From the NCBI RefSeq assembly GCF_024281235.1, contig NZ_JAHWXY010000019.1, positions 1 to 32,074 of the forward strand: a stretch of 32,074 nt of DNA. The letters run 5' to 3'. This DNA comes from Shinella daejeonensis (GTDB lineage Bacteria > Pseudomonadota > Alphaproteobacteria > Rhizobiales > Rhizobiaceae). A program made the position numbers and the translations under genes. Below are positions 15,956 to 24,091 of this stretch, piece after piece. The notes below the pieces were generated by a model, which saw only the letters and a program-made list of their open reading frames with translations, was not told where the DNA came from and ran no database searches. Numbering within the stretch: position 1 is the first letter of the stretch; every line of letters starts with the position of its first letter.

Positions 15956-17440
15956 TTACTCGGCCGCGGTGCTGATCGCGGAGGCCTCGTAGCCGTGGGC
16001 CGCCTTCAGCGCGGCGCGCACGCCATTGCCGTAATCGGGGTGCACCCGGTCGAAATGCCCGAGCTGGCGCTCGACGATAAAGCCCGGAACGCCGCCCATC
16101 GCCGCAGCGATATTGGAGAAGAGGCGCGCCTTCTGGCCGTCGTCGAACAGGTTGAACAGCGCGCGGACCTGGACGTAATCGTCATTGCCCTCGCGATGAT
16201 CGAAGCGCGACATGTCGCCGTCGATCTTCAGCGGCGGCTCGGCGGCGGACTTGTCCTCGAACGGCCCGCTGAAGGAATTGGGCTCGTAATAGGCGTCCGG
16301 ATTGCCGGTCTTGAGGCCGCCATAGGTATTCATCTGGCCATCGCGGTGATAGTGGTGCACCGGGCATTTCGGCTGGTTGACCAGAATATTCTCGTAATGG
16401 GTGCCGAGCCGGTAGCGATGGGCGTCCGCATAGGAGAAGATGCGCGCCTGCAACATCTTGTCCGGCGAATAGGAGATGCCGGGAACGATGTTCGACGGCG
16501 AGAAGGCGGCCTGTTCGATCTCGGCGAAATAGTTGTCCGGGTTGCGGTTCAGTTCCATGACGCCGACGTCGATCGGCGGGAATTCCGCATGCGGCCAGAC
16601 CTTGGTGATGTCGAACGGATTATAGGCGGTCTTTTCGGCCTCTTCTTCCGTCATGATCTGCACCTGCATCTTCCAGCGCGGATATTCACCCTTCTCGATC
16701 TTGCCGAAAAGCGCTTCCTGATAGCCCTCGCGGGTCTGGCCGATGAGCTGCCCGGCTTCCGCGTTGGTATAATGCCTGTGGCCCTGCTCGGTCTTGAAAT
16801 GGAACTTCACCCAGAAGCGCTCGCCGGCCTCGTTGATCAGCGAATAGGTGTGCGATCCGTAGCCGTTCATGAAGGTCGGGTCGACGGGCAGGCCGCGATC
16901 CGACATCAGGATCGTCACCTGATGCAGGCTTTCCGGCGACAGCGACCAGAAGTCCCACATGGCCGTCGCCGAGCGCAGGTTGGTCCTCGGATGGCGCTTC
17001 TGCGTGTGAATGAAATCGGGGAACTTATAGGCGTCGCGGACGAAGAACACCGGCGTATTGTTGCCGACGAGATCCCAGTTGCCTTCGGGAGAATAGAACT
17101 TCAGCGCAAAACCGCGCACGTCGCGTTCGTGATCGGCCGCGCCCAGTTCACCGGCAACGGTGGAAAAACGCGCGAGCATCGGCGTCACCGCGCCCGGTTG
17201 CAGACATTTCGCCCTGGTGTATTTCGAGATGTCGCCGGTGATCGTCAGGGTTCCATGCGCGCCCCAGCCCTTGGCGTGGACGGCGCGCTCGGGGATGCGC
17301 TCACGGTTCTGATGCGCCAGTTTCTCGATGAGCTGATAGTCCTGGAGCATGACGCCGCCGCGCGGGCCGGCCGTCATCGAATTCTGGTTGTCCGGAACGG
17401 GCGCGCCGGCAGTGGTGGTCAGGATGGGGCGATCAGACAT
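15956..17440 (-). CDS. katA: Monofunctional heme catalase KatA
   Basis: This cytoplasmic heme catalase (494 residues) converts hydrogen peroxide to water and oxygen. The distal catalytic His is His55 in [13 protein letters not shown], the catalytic Asn is in [11 protein letters not shown] (residues 127-128), and the proximal heme ligand is Tyr337 in [14 protein letters not shown]. Length and sequence fit the small-subunit catalases. The start [12 protein letters not shown] at 17440 has an AGGAGG site 4 bp upstream; the open frame extends to 17530 without support. The gene is divergent from oxyR, the expected peroxide-sensing activator, across 260 bp. A strong terminator follows. Two copies of the same intergenic repeat flank it on either side. 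All catalytic residues are present. Confidence 0.97.
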   Translation of the reverse strand: MSDRPILTTTAGAPVPDNQNSMTAGPRGGVMLQDYQLIEKLAHQNRERIPERAVHAKGWGAHGTLTITGDISKYTRAKCLQPGAVTPMLARFSTVAGELGAADHERDVRGFALKFYSPEGNWDLVGNNTPVFFVRDAYKFPDFIHTQKRHPRTNLRSATAMWDFWSLSPESLHQVTILMSDRGLPVDPTFMNGYGSHTYSLINEAGERFWVKFHFKTEQGHRHYTNAEAGQLIGQTREGYQEALFGKIEKGEYPRWKMQVQIMTEEEAEKTAYNPFDITKVWPHAEFPPIDVGVMELNRNPDNYFAEIEQAAFSPSNIVPGISYSPDKMLQARIFSYADAHRYRLGTHYENILVNQPKCPVHHYHRDGQMNTYGGLKTGNPDAYYEPNSFSGPFEDKSAAEPPLKIDGDMSRFDHREGNDDYVQVRALFNLFDDGQKARLFSNIAAAMGGVPGFIVERQLGHFDRVHPDYGNGVRAALKAAHGYEASAISTAAE

Positions 17441-17565
17441 GGGTCCTCCTGTATCGATCATTGTCGTGTTGACGGCACCGGAACGGGAAATCCGCACCGG
17501 CGGCGAAGGCGAGGAACATCGTCCCGTCACGGCGGCATCGGCCGGCGGGTTTCGCTGTTCCCTGG

Positions 17566-17617
17566 AGCATTTCCGAGCGCAAAACCGCTGTGTGCTTTTG
17601 CCGGAATTACTCTAGAA
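17566..17617. repeat. Rhizobial palindromic intergenic repeat, copy 2
   Basis: This is a core-only copy of the repeat found at 15853-15900: GAGCATTTCC, then GCAAAACCGC, then TTTTGCCGGAATTACTC. The two copies share most positions and have the same orientation. It lies in the katA-oxyR intergenic region, about 45 bp upstream of the proposed OxyR site. Confidence 0.6.
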
Positions 17618-17662
17618 TGTTTCTAACAAAGGATTTGTCGCATGCGGACACGATAATTTCCA

Positions 17663-17699
17663 ATTGTATTTCTGATTACTCATGATAAGATTTTCCTAT
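17663..17699. promoter_or_regulatory. Candidate OxyR operator overlapping the oxyR start
   Basis: ATAAGATTTTCCTAT at 17685-17699 fits the OxyR half-operator ATAGnTnnnAnCTAT at most positions. Exactly 22 bp to the left, ATTGTATTTCTGATT (17663-17677) gives the weaker second half, as the four-element OxyR pattern requires. The site ends 1 bp before the oxyR ATG and reaches within about 225 bp of katA. An outer dyad GATA...TATC frames 17684-17700. Autoregulation of oxyR and activation of katA from a shared region are established in other rhizobia and in Agrobacterium. Confidence 0.5.
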
Positions 17700-17700
17700 C

Positions 17701-18600
17701 ATGCTGACGCTTCGCCAGATGCGCTATTTCGATGCGCTCGCCACCGACCGCCATTTCCGCCGCGCCGCAAGCCGCGTCCATGTCAGCCAGCCGGCGCTTT
17801 CCACCCAGATCATCGAGATGGAGGCCTATCTTGGCGTGAAGCTCGTCGAGCGCAATCGCGGCAACGTGCTGCTCACGCGCAAGGGCGAGGAAGTGCTTGC
17901 CCATGTGCGGGCGGTGCTGGCGGAGGTCGACCGGCTGGAACAGACGGCGCGCCGCGGCAACGGCGTGCTGGAAGGATTGATGCGCATCGGCATCATCCCG
18001 ACCGTCGCGCCCTATCTCGTGCCGCAATTCGTGCCGCATCTGCGGCAGGCCTATCCGGCGCTGGAGATCGAACTGAAGGAAACGGTGACCGCCGGGCTGA
18101 TCGCCGATCTTGCCGAGGGCCGGCTCGACGTGGTGATCGCCGCGCTGCCGATCGACGACGAGACCATCGCCACGCGGCCGCTCTTCCGCGACCGTTTCTT
18201 CATGGCGATGGCCGAAAACGACAGCCGCGTCCTGATGTCGCCGCTGACCGAATCGGACGTCGACCTGGAGCGCCTGCTGCTGCTAGAGGAAGGCCATTGC
18301 CTGCGCGAGCAGGCGCTGGCGGTCTGCGGCGTGGCGGGCAGGCGCAGCCTCGTCAACTTCGGCGCAACCTCGATGGCAACGCTGCTGCAAATGGTTTCCC
18401 ACGACATGGGCATGACGCTCATCCCGGAGATCGCCATTGCCACCGAGACGGCCCGCAACACCATCCGCATCGTTCCCTTCACGGAGCCGCAGCCCTCACG
18501 GGTGATCGGCCTCGCCTGGCGCAAGAGCCTGCCGCGCCCCGCCGACATGGAGGCGCTGGCGCAGGCTATCACCGCCTGCGTCCAGCTTCCCGCGCCATGA
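17701..18600 (+). CDS. oxyR: Hydrogen-peroxide-sensing regulator OxyR
   Basis: This LysR-family peroxide sensor has 299 residues. The DNA-binding domain is in residues 1-60 (DRHFRRAASRVHVSQPALST). The redox pair is clearly present: Cys200 and Cys209 in the diagnostic stretch LLLEEGHCLREQALAVC, matching the Cys199/Cys208 disulfide switch of E. coli OxyR, with threonine/serine-rich effector-domain motifs (FGATSMATLLQMV) after it. It is divergent from katA and should activate katA when oxidised. No Shine-Dalgarno sequence precedes the ATG; the bases there are instead occupied by the likely OxyR operator. A start at the internal ATG 17719 would remove conserved N-terminal residues and also lacks a ribosome site. 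Its stop lies 21 bp from the convergent dienelactone hydrolase gene. Confidence 0.95.
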   Translation: MLTLRQMRYFDALATDRHFRRAASRVHVSQPALSTQIIEMEAYLGVKLVERNRGNVLLTRKGEEVLAHVRAVLAEVDRLEQTARRGNGVLEGLMRIGIIPTVAPYLVPQFVPHLRQAYPALEIELKETVTAGLIADLAEGRLDVVIAALPIDDETIATRPLFRDRFFMAMAENDSRVLMSPLTESDVDLERLLLLEEGHCLREQALAVCGVAGRRSLVNFGATSMATLLQMVSHDMGMTLIPEIAIATETARNTIRIVPFTEPQPSRVIGLAWRKSLPRPADMEALAQAITACVQLPAP

Positions 18601-18621
18601 GGAAACGGCCGGCGAACCGTC

Positions 18622-19497
18622 TCAGGCGAGATGTTTCTTCAGGAACTCCACCGTCCGTCCCCAGGCAAGATCGGCGGCCGCCTTGTCGTAGCGCGCAGCG
18701 GACGTGTCGTTGTTGAAAGCGTGGTTCACACCCTCGTAGATGTGGATCTCGACACTCTTGCCGTTGGCCTCCAGCGCCTCGCGATAGGCGTCGATGCCGG
18801 CGTTGATACGGTCGTCGAGCCCGGCATAATGCAGCATCAGCGCCGCCTCGATGGCCGGCACATCCTCCGCCGGAGCCTGCGCGCCGTAATAGGCGACGCC
18901 CGCCTTCAGATCGGGCGCCCGGGTGGCGAGGCGGTTCACGAGGCCGCCGCCCCAGCAGAAGCCGATCGCGCCCACCTTGCCGTTCGTCCCTTCCAGATCG
19001 GCAAGGAATTTCAGGCTGGCCTGCGCATCGGCCGCCGTCGCAGCGGCGTCGAGCTTGCCGATCATCTCGCGCGCCTGATCCTCATCCGCAGGCGTGCCGC
19101 CGGCCGGCGACAGGAAGTCCGGCGCAAGCGCGACGAAACCCTCCAGCGCCATGCGCCGCGCCACGTCGCGGATATGGGCGTTGAGACCGCGGTTCTCGTG
19201 GATGACGATCACGCCGCCAAGCGGACCGGCGGCATCCTTCGGACGAACGAGATAGCCCTTCATTTCGCCGGAGCCGCCGCCATAGACGACATCCCGCCCC
19301 TCCAGCCGGTCGTCGTCGGCGGCAATCACTTCCGCGCTTGCCGCATTGGCCGCAAGAAGCGGCGCGATGGCCGCCGCGGCCGCTCCCGAGCCCGCCAGCG
19401 CGGTCAGCCGCTCCATGAAACGGCGGCGGTCGAGTGTCAGATGGGTATATTCATCATAGGCGTCTATCATCGCCTGGGTGATCTGCGGCTTGTCCAT
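18622..19497 (-). CDS. Tat-exported dienelactone hydrolase-family protein
   Basis: This alpha/beta-hydrolase of the dienelactone hydrolase family has 291 residues. The N-terminus carries a twin-arginine signal: RRRFM at residues 24-28, a hydrophobic stretch rich in Ala, and a likely cleavage after ANAASA near residue 55. The enzyme should therefore be exported folded to the periplasm. The catalytic triad is visible as Cys in GFCWGGG (nucleophile elbow), Asp in AGLDDRIN and His in GVNHAFNND, with the ENRG segment near the oxyanion hole. The start at 19497 has GGAGG about 7 bp upstream; the open frame extends to 19560 without support. Many such proteins are annotated as carboxymethylenebutenolidases, but the true substrate is unknown. 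It is convergent with oxyR and precedes nothing obviously related. Confidence 0.87.
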   Translation of the reverse strand: MDKPQITQAMIDAYDEYTHLTLDRRRFMERLTALAGSGAAAAAIAPLLAANAASAEVIAADDDRLEGRDVVYGGGSGEMKGYLVRPKDAAGPLGGVIVIHENRGLNAHIRDVARRMALEGFVALAPDFLSPAGGTPADEDQAREMIGKLDAAATAADAQASLKFLADLEGTNGKVGAIGFCWGGGLVNRLATRAPDLKAGVAYYGAQAPAEDVPAIEAALMLHYAGLDDRINAGIDAYREALEANGKSVEIHIYEGVNHAFNNDTSAARYDKAAADLAWGRTVEFLKKHLA

Positions 19498-19590
19498 GAC
19501 GGATCCTCCGTTTGCCTGACCGCAAACAGGATAGGGCGCAGCCCGGCGTGCGGAAAACACAAGTGCGTTACCGCTTTTGCAGAAGCGGTT

Positions 19591-20010
19591 TCAGGTAAAG
19601 GCGAGCCAGACCCCCAGCCAGACCCACAGCAGCCCCAGCACGATGAACCCGGCCAGGAACAACGGCTGGCGAAGGCGAAGGCGGTTATCGGTGACATGCA
19701 CATAGGCATGGGCGCAGCGCGACAGCACGAAAAGCCACTGGCCCGCCACGGTGACCGGATTGTCGGCATCGACGAGATAGAGAAGGATGCTGACGGCGTA
19801 GAACAGCACCGGCAGTTCGAACTGGTTGGCGAGACTGTTGCGCACCCAGAGGCTTTCGGCCGGCTCGTCGCGATTGTCGCGAAACTGTCCGGGCACGGCA
19901 CGGCCCGCCCGCACCGCCGCCGCCCGGCGCAGCGCCAGCAGGGCGTAGAGACAAAAGATCAGCGCGACATGCGCGATCATCGGCCAGATCGTGGCTTCCG
20001 TGGGAGACAT
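19591..20010 (-). CDS. MAPEG family membrane protein
   Basis: This integral membrane protein of 139 residues belongs to the MAPEG family (membrane-associated proteins in eicosanoid and glutathione metabolism). Four hydrophobic helices are visible (about residues 8-27, 68-84, 88-102 and 117-137). The family hallmark between helices 1 and 3 is seen as ESLWVRNSLANQFELPVLFY, followed by RCAHAYVH. Bacterial members include glutathione S-transferase-like enzymes, but the catalytic role cannot be inferred here. It lies upstream of, and on the same strand as, the dienelactone hydrolase gene, separated by 93 bp. That gap includes a weak hairpin (19570-19589). An in-frame ATG a few codons in is an alternative start. 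Confidence 0.87.
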   Translation of the reverse strand: MSPTEATIWPMIAHVALIFCLYALLALRRAAAVRAGRAVPGQFRDNRDEPAESLWVRNSLANQFELPVLFYAVSILLYLVDADNPVTVAGQWLFVLSRCAHAYVHVTDNRLRLRQPLFLAGFIVLGLLWVWLGVWLAFT

Positions 20011-20098
20011 GACCGGGATCCTCCAGCTTCAGGTGAGCCGATCCATAGACCGATTCCGGACAGGATGCGCGGACTTTCGTATCCGCCGCGGAAACGAG

Positions 20099-20121
20099 AA
20101 TGCCCGGCGGAACCGGGCATT
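20099..20121 (-). terminator. Hairpin downstream of guaB
   Basis: AATGCCCGG (20099-20107) and CCGGGCATT (20113-20121) make a perfect 9-bp stem with a 5-nt loop, 24 bp after the guaB stop on the minus strand. The following CTCGTTTCC is a poor U-tract, so termination may be partial. Confidence 0.55.
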
Positions 20122-20145
20122 TCCAGGTGAAGGGTTTCGGCCGCC

Positions 20146-21642
20146 TCAGGCGACGCCCGGATAGTTCGGGCTTTCACGGGTGATCGTCACATTGTGGGCG
20201 TGGCTTTCGCGCAGGCCCGCGCCGGAGATGCGCACGAAGGTCGCCCGCTGCTGGAACTCCTTGATGTCGCGGCCGCCGACATAGCCCATCGAAGCCTTGA
20301 GCCCGCCGGCAAGCTGATGCAGGACGCCGGAGACCGGCCCCTTGTAGGGTACCTGCCCCTCGATGCCTTCCGGCACCAGCTTCAGCGTGTCGCGCACTTC
20401 CGCCTGGAAGTAGCGGTCTGCCGAGCCGCGCGCCATGGCGCCGACGGAACCCATGCCGCGATAGGCCTTGAAGGAGCGGCCCTGATAGAGGAAGACCTCG
20501 CCGGGGGTCTCGTCCGTGCCGGCGAGAAGCGATCCCACCATGACCGCCGAAGCACCGGCGGCGATCGCCTTGGCGAGATCGCCGGAAAATTTGATGCCCC
20601 CGTCGGCAATGACCGGAATATCGGCCTTTTCCGCGGCGCTGACCGCTCCCATGACGGCGGCCAGTTGCGGCACGCCGACGCCCGCCACGATCCGGGTCGT
20701 GCAGATCGAACCGGGGCCGATGCCGACCTTGACGGCATCGGCACCGGCATCGATCAACGCCTGCGTGCCTCCGGCGGTCGCGACATTGCCCGCCATGACG
20801 CGCACGCTGCTGGAAATTTTCTTGACGCGGGTGACGGCATCGAGAACCGCCTGCGAATGGCCATGCGCCGTATCGATCACCAGAAGGTCGACGCCGACGT
20901 CGATCAGCCGCTCAGCCCGCTCGAAACCGTCTGCGCCGACCGAGATGGCGGCAGCGGCCCGCAGCCGGCCCTGCGCATCCTTCGAAGCGTTGGGGTTGAG
21001 CTGCGACTTCTCCATATCCTTGACCGTGATGAGGCCGACGCAACGGCCGTCGCCATCGACAACCAGCAGCTTTTCGATGCGATGGCGGTGCAGCAGGCGC
21101 TTGGCCTCCTGCTGGTCGACATTCTCCTTCACCGTGACGAGATTCTCCCGCGTCATCAGTTCATAGATTTTCTGGGCGGGATCGGAGGCGAAGCGCACGT
21201 CACGGTTGGTCAGGATTCCGACCAGGCGACCGGCCTTGCTGGCGCCGCCGTTCTCGACCACCGGAATGCCGGAGATACCATGCGCCTTCATCAGCGCCAG
21301 CGCCTCGGCGAGCGTCGCATCGGGGCCGATCGTCACCGGGTTGATGACCATGCCGCTTTCGAATTTCTTGACCTGCCGGACCTCCTCGGCCTGTTCGACC
21401 GGCGTCAGGTTCCGGTGAATGACGCCGAGCCCGCCGGCCTGCGCCATGGCGATGGCGAGACGGCTTTCCGTCACCGTATCCATCGCGGAGGAGAGAATGG
21501 GCAGGTTCAGCTCGAAATCCGGCGCGATGCGCGTTGCGATATTCGTCTGGCCGGGCATGACCTCGGAATGACCGGGTTGCAGGAGGACGTCGTCGAAGGT
21601 GAGAGCTTCGAGTCCGGTTGCCGTTTCGATGATGCGCGCCAT
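20146..21642 (-). CDS. guaB: Inosine-5'-monophosphate dehydrogenase GuaB
   Basis: This 498-residue enzyme oxidises IMP to XMP with NAD, the committed step of GMP synthesis. The TIM-barrel catalytic domain is interrupted by two CBS domains (about residues 95-210). The catalytic cysteine is Cys314 in [15 protein letters not shown]. Other conserved stretches are [34 protein letters not shown], and the flap-region [10 protein letters not shown]. The start [10 protein letters not shown] at 21642 has AAGGAA about 10 bp upstream and matches the family N-terminus; the open frame continues 62 codons further upstream without support. It is divergent from an MFS transporter gene across 211 bp. Length and all key motifs match the family. 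Confidence 0.97.
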   Translation of the reverse strand: MARIIETATGLEALTFDDVLLQPGHSEVMPGQTNIATRIAPDFELNLPILSSAMDTVTESRLAIAMAQAGGLGVIHRNLTPVEQAEEVRQVKKFESGMVINPVTIGPDATLAEALALMKAHGISGIPVVENGGASKAGRLVGILTNRDVRFASDPAQKIYELMTRENLVTVKENVDQQEAKRLLHRHRIEKLLVVDGDGRCVGLITVKDMEKSQLNPNASKDAQGRLRAAAAISVGADGFERAERLIDVGVDLLVIDTAHGHSQAVLDAVTRVKKISSSVRVMAGNVATAGGTQALIDAGADAVKVGIGPGSICTTRIVAGVGVPQLAAVMGAVSAAEKADIPVIADGGIKFSGDLAKAIAAGASAVMVGSLLAGTDETPGEVFLYQGRSFKAYRGMGSVGAMARGSADRYFQAEVRDTLKLVPEGIEGQVPYKGPVSGVLHQLAGGLKASMGYVGGRDIKEFQQRATFVRISGAGLRESHAHNVTITRESPNYPGVA

Positions 21643-21853
21643 GGGCCAAGTTCCTTCAGTGTAAAAACAGGCTGGCCAAGGAGGAACACGGGAGTATGTC
21701 CGCCTCGGTCGCTTGCAAGAAATTCTTGGAAGTTGGCGAGGGCAGGTAACACGTTCATGACGGAATGGAAATAGAAAATACCGCCAATCCCCTTCCCGCC
21801 GCACTTGCGATCGGCCCCGGACGGTCAATTCGCCATGCCAGACGGCATGCGGT

Positions 21854-23326
21854 TTGACAGAAGACGACGACAGGCGCAGAAAGCGTCGGCTTGTTGATCA
21901 CTCGCTTTCACGGTTGCCGATGGCGCGTATCGTCCCCCTCATCCTTGCCGTCGCGCTCTTCATGGAGCAGATGGATTCGACCGTGATCGCCACGTCGCTG
22001 CCGGCCATCGCCGCCGATCTCGGCGTCGGGCCGATCACGCTCAAGCTGGCGCTGATGTCCTATATGATCGCGCTCGCCACCTTCATCCCGCTGAGCGGCT
22101 GGATGGCCGACCGGTTCGGCGCAAAGCGGGTGTTCCGGCTGGCGATCCTCGTCTTCATCGCCGGGTCCCTCTTGTGCGCGGCGTCGGAAAGCCTCGTCGC
22201 CTTCGTCGTCTCGCGCTTCTTCCAGGGCATGGGAGGGGCGATGATGACCCCGGTCGCCCGGCTGGTGCTGGTGCGCAGCACGGCGCGCAGCGATCTCGTC
22301 TCGGCCATGGCGCTGCTCACCATACCGGCGCTCGTCGGGCCGCTCGCCGGCCCGCCGCTCGGCGGCTTCATCACGACCTATTTCTCGTGGCACTGGATCT
22401 TCCTGATCAATGTGCCGGTGGGGCTTGCGGGCTATATCCTTTCCGGCGTCTACCTGCCGGATCTCAGCGCCGACCGGCCGCCGCCATTCGACCGGACAGG
22501 CTTCGTGCTCAGCGCCGTCGCCGCCTCGGGCACGATGTTCGGGCTCTCGGTGATGAGCCTGCCCGCCCTGCCGCCCTGGATAGGCTTCATGACGACGGTG
22601 GCGGGCGTCGGCTGCGGCCTCCTCTATATCCGCCATGCGGGCCGTCATCCGGCCCCCCTGCTCGATCTTGCGATCTTCCGCGACAGCGCCTTCCGCACGG
22701 CCGCCATCGGCGGCACGCTCTTTCGCATTTCCGTCGGCGCGGTGCCCTTCCTGATGCCGCTGATGCTTCAGGTGGGTTTCGGTCTCTCGCCGTTCCAGTC
22801 CGGTCTCGTGACCTTCACCGGCGCGATCGGGGCGATCATCACGAAATTCGTCGCCAGGCGCGTCCTGGTTCTTGCCGGCTTCCGCACCACCCTGCTCGTC
22901 GCCTGCCTCAGCGGCGCCGCCCTGACCTTCGTCAACGGCCTCTTCACGCCGGCGACCCCCTTCGCCTTGATGGCCACAGTGCTTCTGATCGCGGGCTTCG
23001 CACGCTCCTTCTTCTTCACCAGCGTGAATGCGCTCTCGTTTGCCGATATCCCCGACCGGGACGCCAGCAAGGCGACCTCCATGAGCGCCGTTCTGCAACA
23101 GATCAGCCTCGCGCTCGGCGTCGCGATCGCCGGCTCCATCCTGGAAATCGAAACGACGCTGACCGGCTCGCCGCTGGAGCTTTCCGACTTCCAGATCGCC
23201 TTCATGATCATCGCCGCCCTGACGCTCACCGCCGTCGTCCCCTTCCTCGCCATGGACAGGAACACGGGCGCGGCCGTATCCGGCCACCGGATGAGGACGG
23301 CGGACAGCAAGACGCCGGGTGAATGA
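21854..23326 (+). CDS. MFS transporter, DHA2-type drug:proton antiporter family
   Basis: This major facilitator superfamily exporter of the inner membrane is up to 490 residues long. The first helix and motif region read ILAVALFMEQMDSTVIATSL, followed by the loop 2-3 motif A GWMADRFGAKRV and by RFFQGMGGAMMTPVARL, which match the DHA2 (EmrB-like) group of 14-helix multidrug transporters. Hydrophobic segments are spread over the full length. The start is uncertain: TTG at 21854 gives a basic leader of about 22 residues, while ATG at 21920 begins just before helix 1; neither has a good ribosome site. No periplasmic adaptor or outer-membrane gene is adjacent. It is divergent from guaB, with no shared function implied. 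The substrate is unknown. Confidence 0.87.
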   Translation: MTEDDDRRRKRRLVDHSLSRLPMARIVPLILAVALFMEQMDSTVIATSLPAIAADLGVGPITLKLALMSYMIALATFIPLSGWMADRFGAKRVFRLAILVFIAGSLLCAASESLVAFVVSRFFQGMGGAMMTPVARLVLVRSTARSDLVSAMALLTIPALVGPLAGPPLGGFITTYFSWHWIFLINVPVGLAGYILSGVYLPDLSADRPPPFDRTGFVLSAVAASGTMFGLSVMSLPALPPWIGFMTTVAGVGCGLLYIRHAGRHPAPLLDLAIFRDSAFRTAAIGGTLFRISVGAVPFLMPLMLQVGFGLSPFQSGLVTFTGAIGAIITKFVARRVLVLAGFRTTLLVACLSGAALTFVNGLFTPATPFALMATVLLIAGFARSFFFTSVNALSFADIPDRDASKATSMSAVLQQISLALGVAIAGSILEIETTLTGSPLELSDFQIAFMIIAALTLTAVVPFLAMDRNTGAAVSGHRMRTADSKTPGE

Positions 23327-23356
23327 AGCCGGCCGGCGCCGCGAGGGGAAGCGCCG

Positions 23357-24091
23357 TCAGGCGTCTGCGTTGCCATCCGACGCCGCGGCATGCTCCGGCC
23401 GGCGTCCCTTGAAGCCCTTGGCGAGCAGGAACATCTCCACCGATTCGGCACGCGAGGCGGCGGGCTTCACATGGATGACCTGCCGGAAATTCTGCTTCAG
23501 CATGGTGAGCAGGCCGTGCTCGGTGCCGCCCTGAAAGGTCTTCGCCAGGAAGTGCCCGCCCTCGCCCAGCACCTCGACGGCGAAATGCGCGGCGACCTCG
23601 CACAGATGCATCGTGCGCAGATGATCCGTCTGGCGGTGGCCCGTGGTCGGCGCGGCCATGTCGGACATCACCAGATCCGGCGTGCCGCCGACCGCTTCGA
23701 TCAACTGTCGCGGTGCGTCGGGCTCGAGGAAATCCATCTGGAAGATGCGCACCCCCGGCAGCGGGTCCATTTCCAGGAAATCGATCGCCGCGACGCGTGG
23801 ATCGGCGTCCGTGGACCCCGTCACCCTGGCGGCGATCTGCGACCAGCTTCCCGGTGCGGCGCCAAGATCGATGATGCGCTTCGCGCCGGCGAGGATGGCG
23901 TGCTTCTCGTCGATTTCCAGAAGCTTGAAGACCGCGCGGGCGCGATAGCCCTCAAGCCGCGCGCGCTGCACATAGGGATCGTTGATATGACGCTCGATCC
24001 AGCGGCGCGAAGAGGCCTTGAGCTTGCCCTTCTTCACCTTCTGGCCGATCTTGCGGCCGGTGCGGTTGCCGCCGGCGGGGGGCTTGGTCAT
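23357..24091 (-). CDS. rlmE: 23S rRNA 2'-O-ribose methyltransferase RlmE (RrmJ/FtsJ)
   Basis: This SAM-dependent methyltransferase of 244 residues modifies Um2552 of 23S rRNA in the ribosomal A-site region. The SAM motif is DLGAAPGSW at residues 75-83. The catalytic K-D-K-E tetrad is visible as Lys56 (RARAVFKL), Asp144 (LVMSDMAAP), Lys184 (FLAKTFQGG) and Glu219 ([12 protein letters not shown]). The N-terminal 25 residues are basic, as is common in alphaproteobacterial members. Its start overlaps the stop of the upstream Ppx/GppA gene by 4 bp (ATGA), so the two are translationally coupled. The gene ends 30 bp from the convergent MFS transporter. Confidence 0.95.
   Translation of the reverse strand: MTKPPAGGNRTGRKIGQKVKKGKLKASSRRWIERHINDPYVQRARLEGYRARAVFKLLEIDEKHAILAGAKRIIDLGAAPGSWSQIAARVTGSTDADPRVAAIDFLEMDPLPGVRIFQMDFLEPDAPRQLIEAVGGTPDLVMSDMAAPTTGHRQTDHLRTMHLCEVAAHFAVEVLGEGGHFLAKTFQGGTEHGLLTMLKQNFRQVIHVKPAASRAESVEMFLLAKGFKGRRPEHAAASDGNADA

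Noticed and set aside
15995-17626. Very long open frame opposite katA (and similar long frames opposite pit, gshA, guaB, glcD)
   Set aside because: These are antisense shadows caused by high GC at third codon positions. Their translations are Arg/Gly/His-rich without domains, and the opposite strands encode complete known enzymes.
19570-19589. Hairpin ACCGCTT...AAGCGGT as a terminator of the MAPEG gene
   Set aside because: No U-tract follows on the minus strand, and the stem may be a fragment of the palindromic repeat. It was too weak to list.
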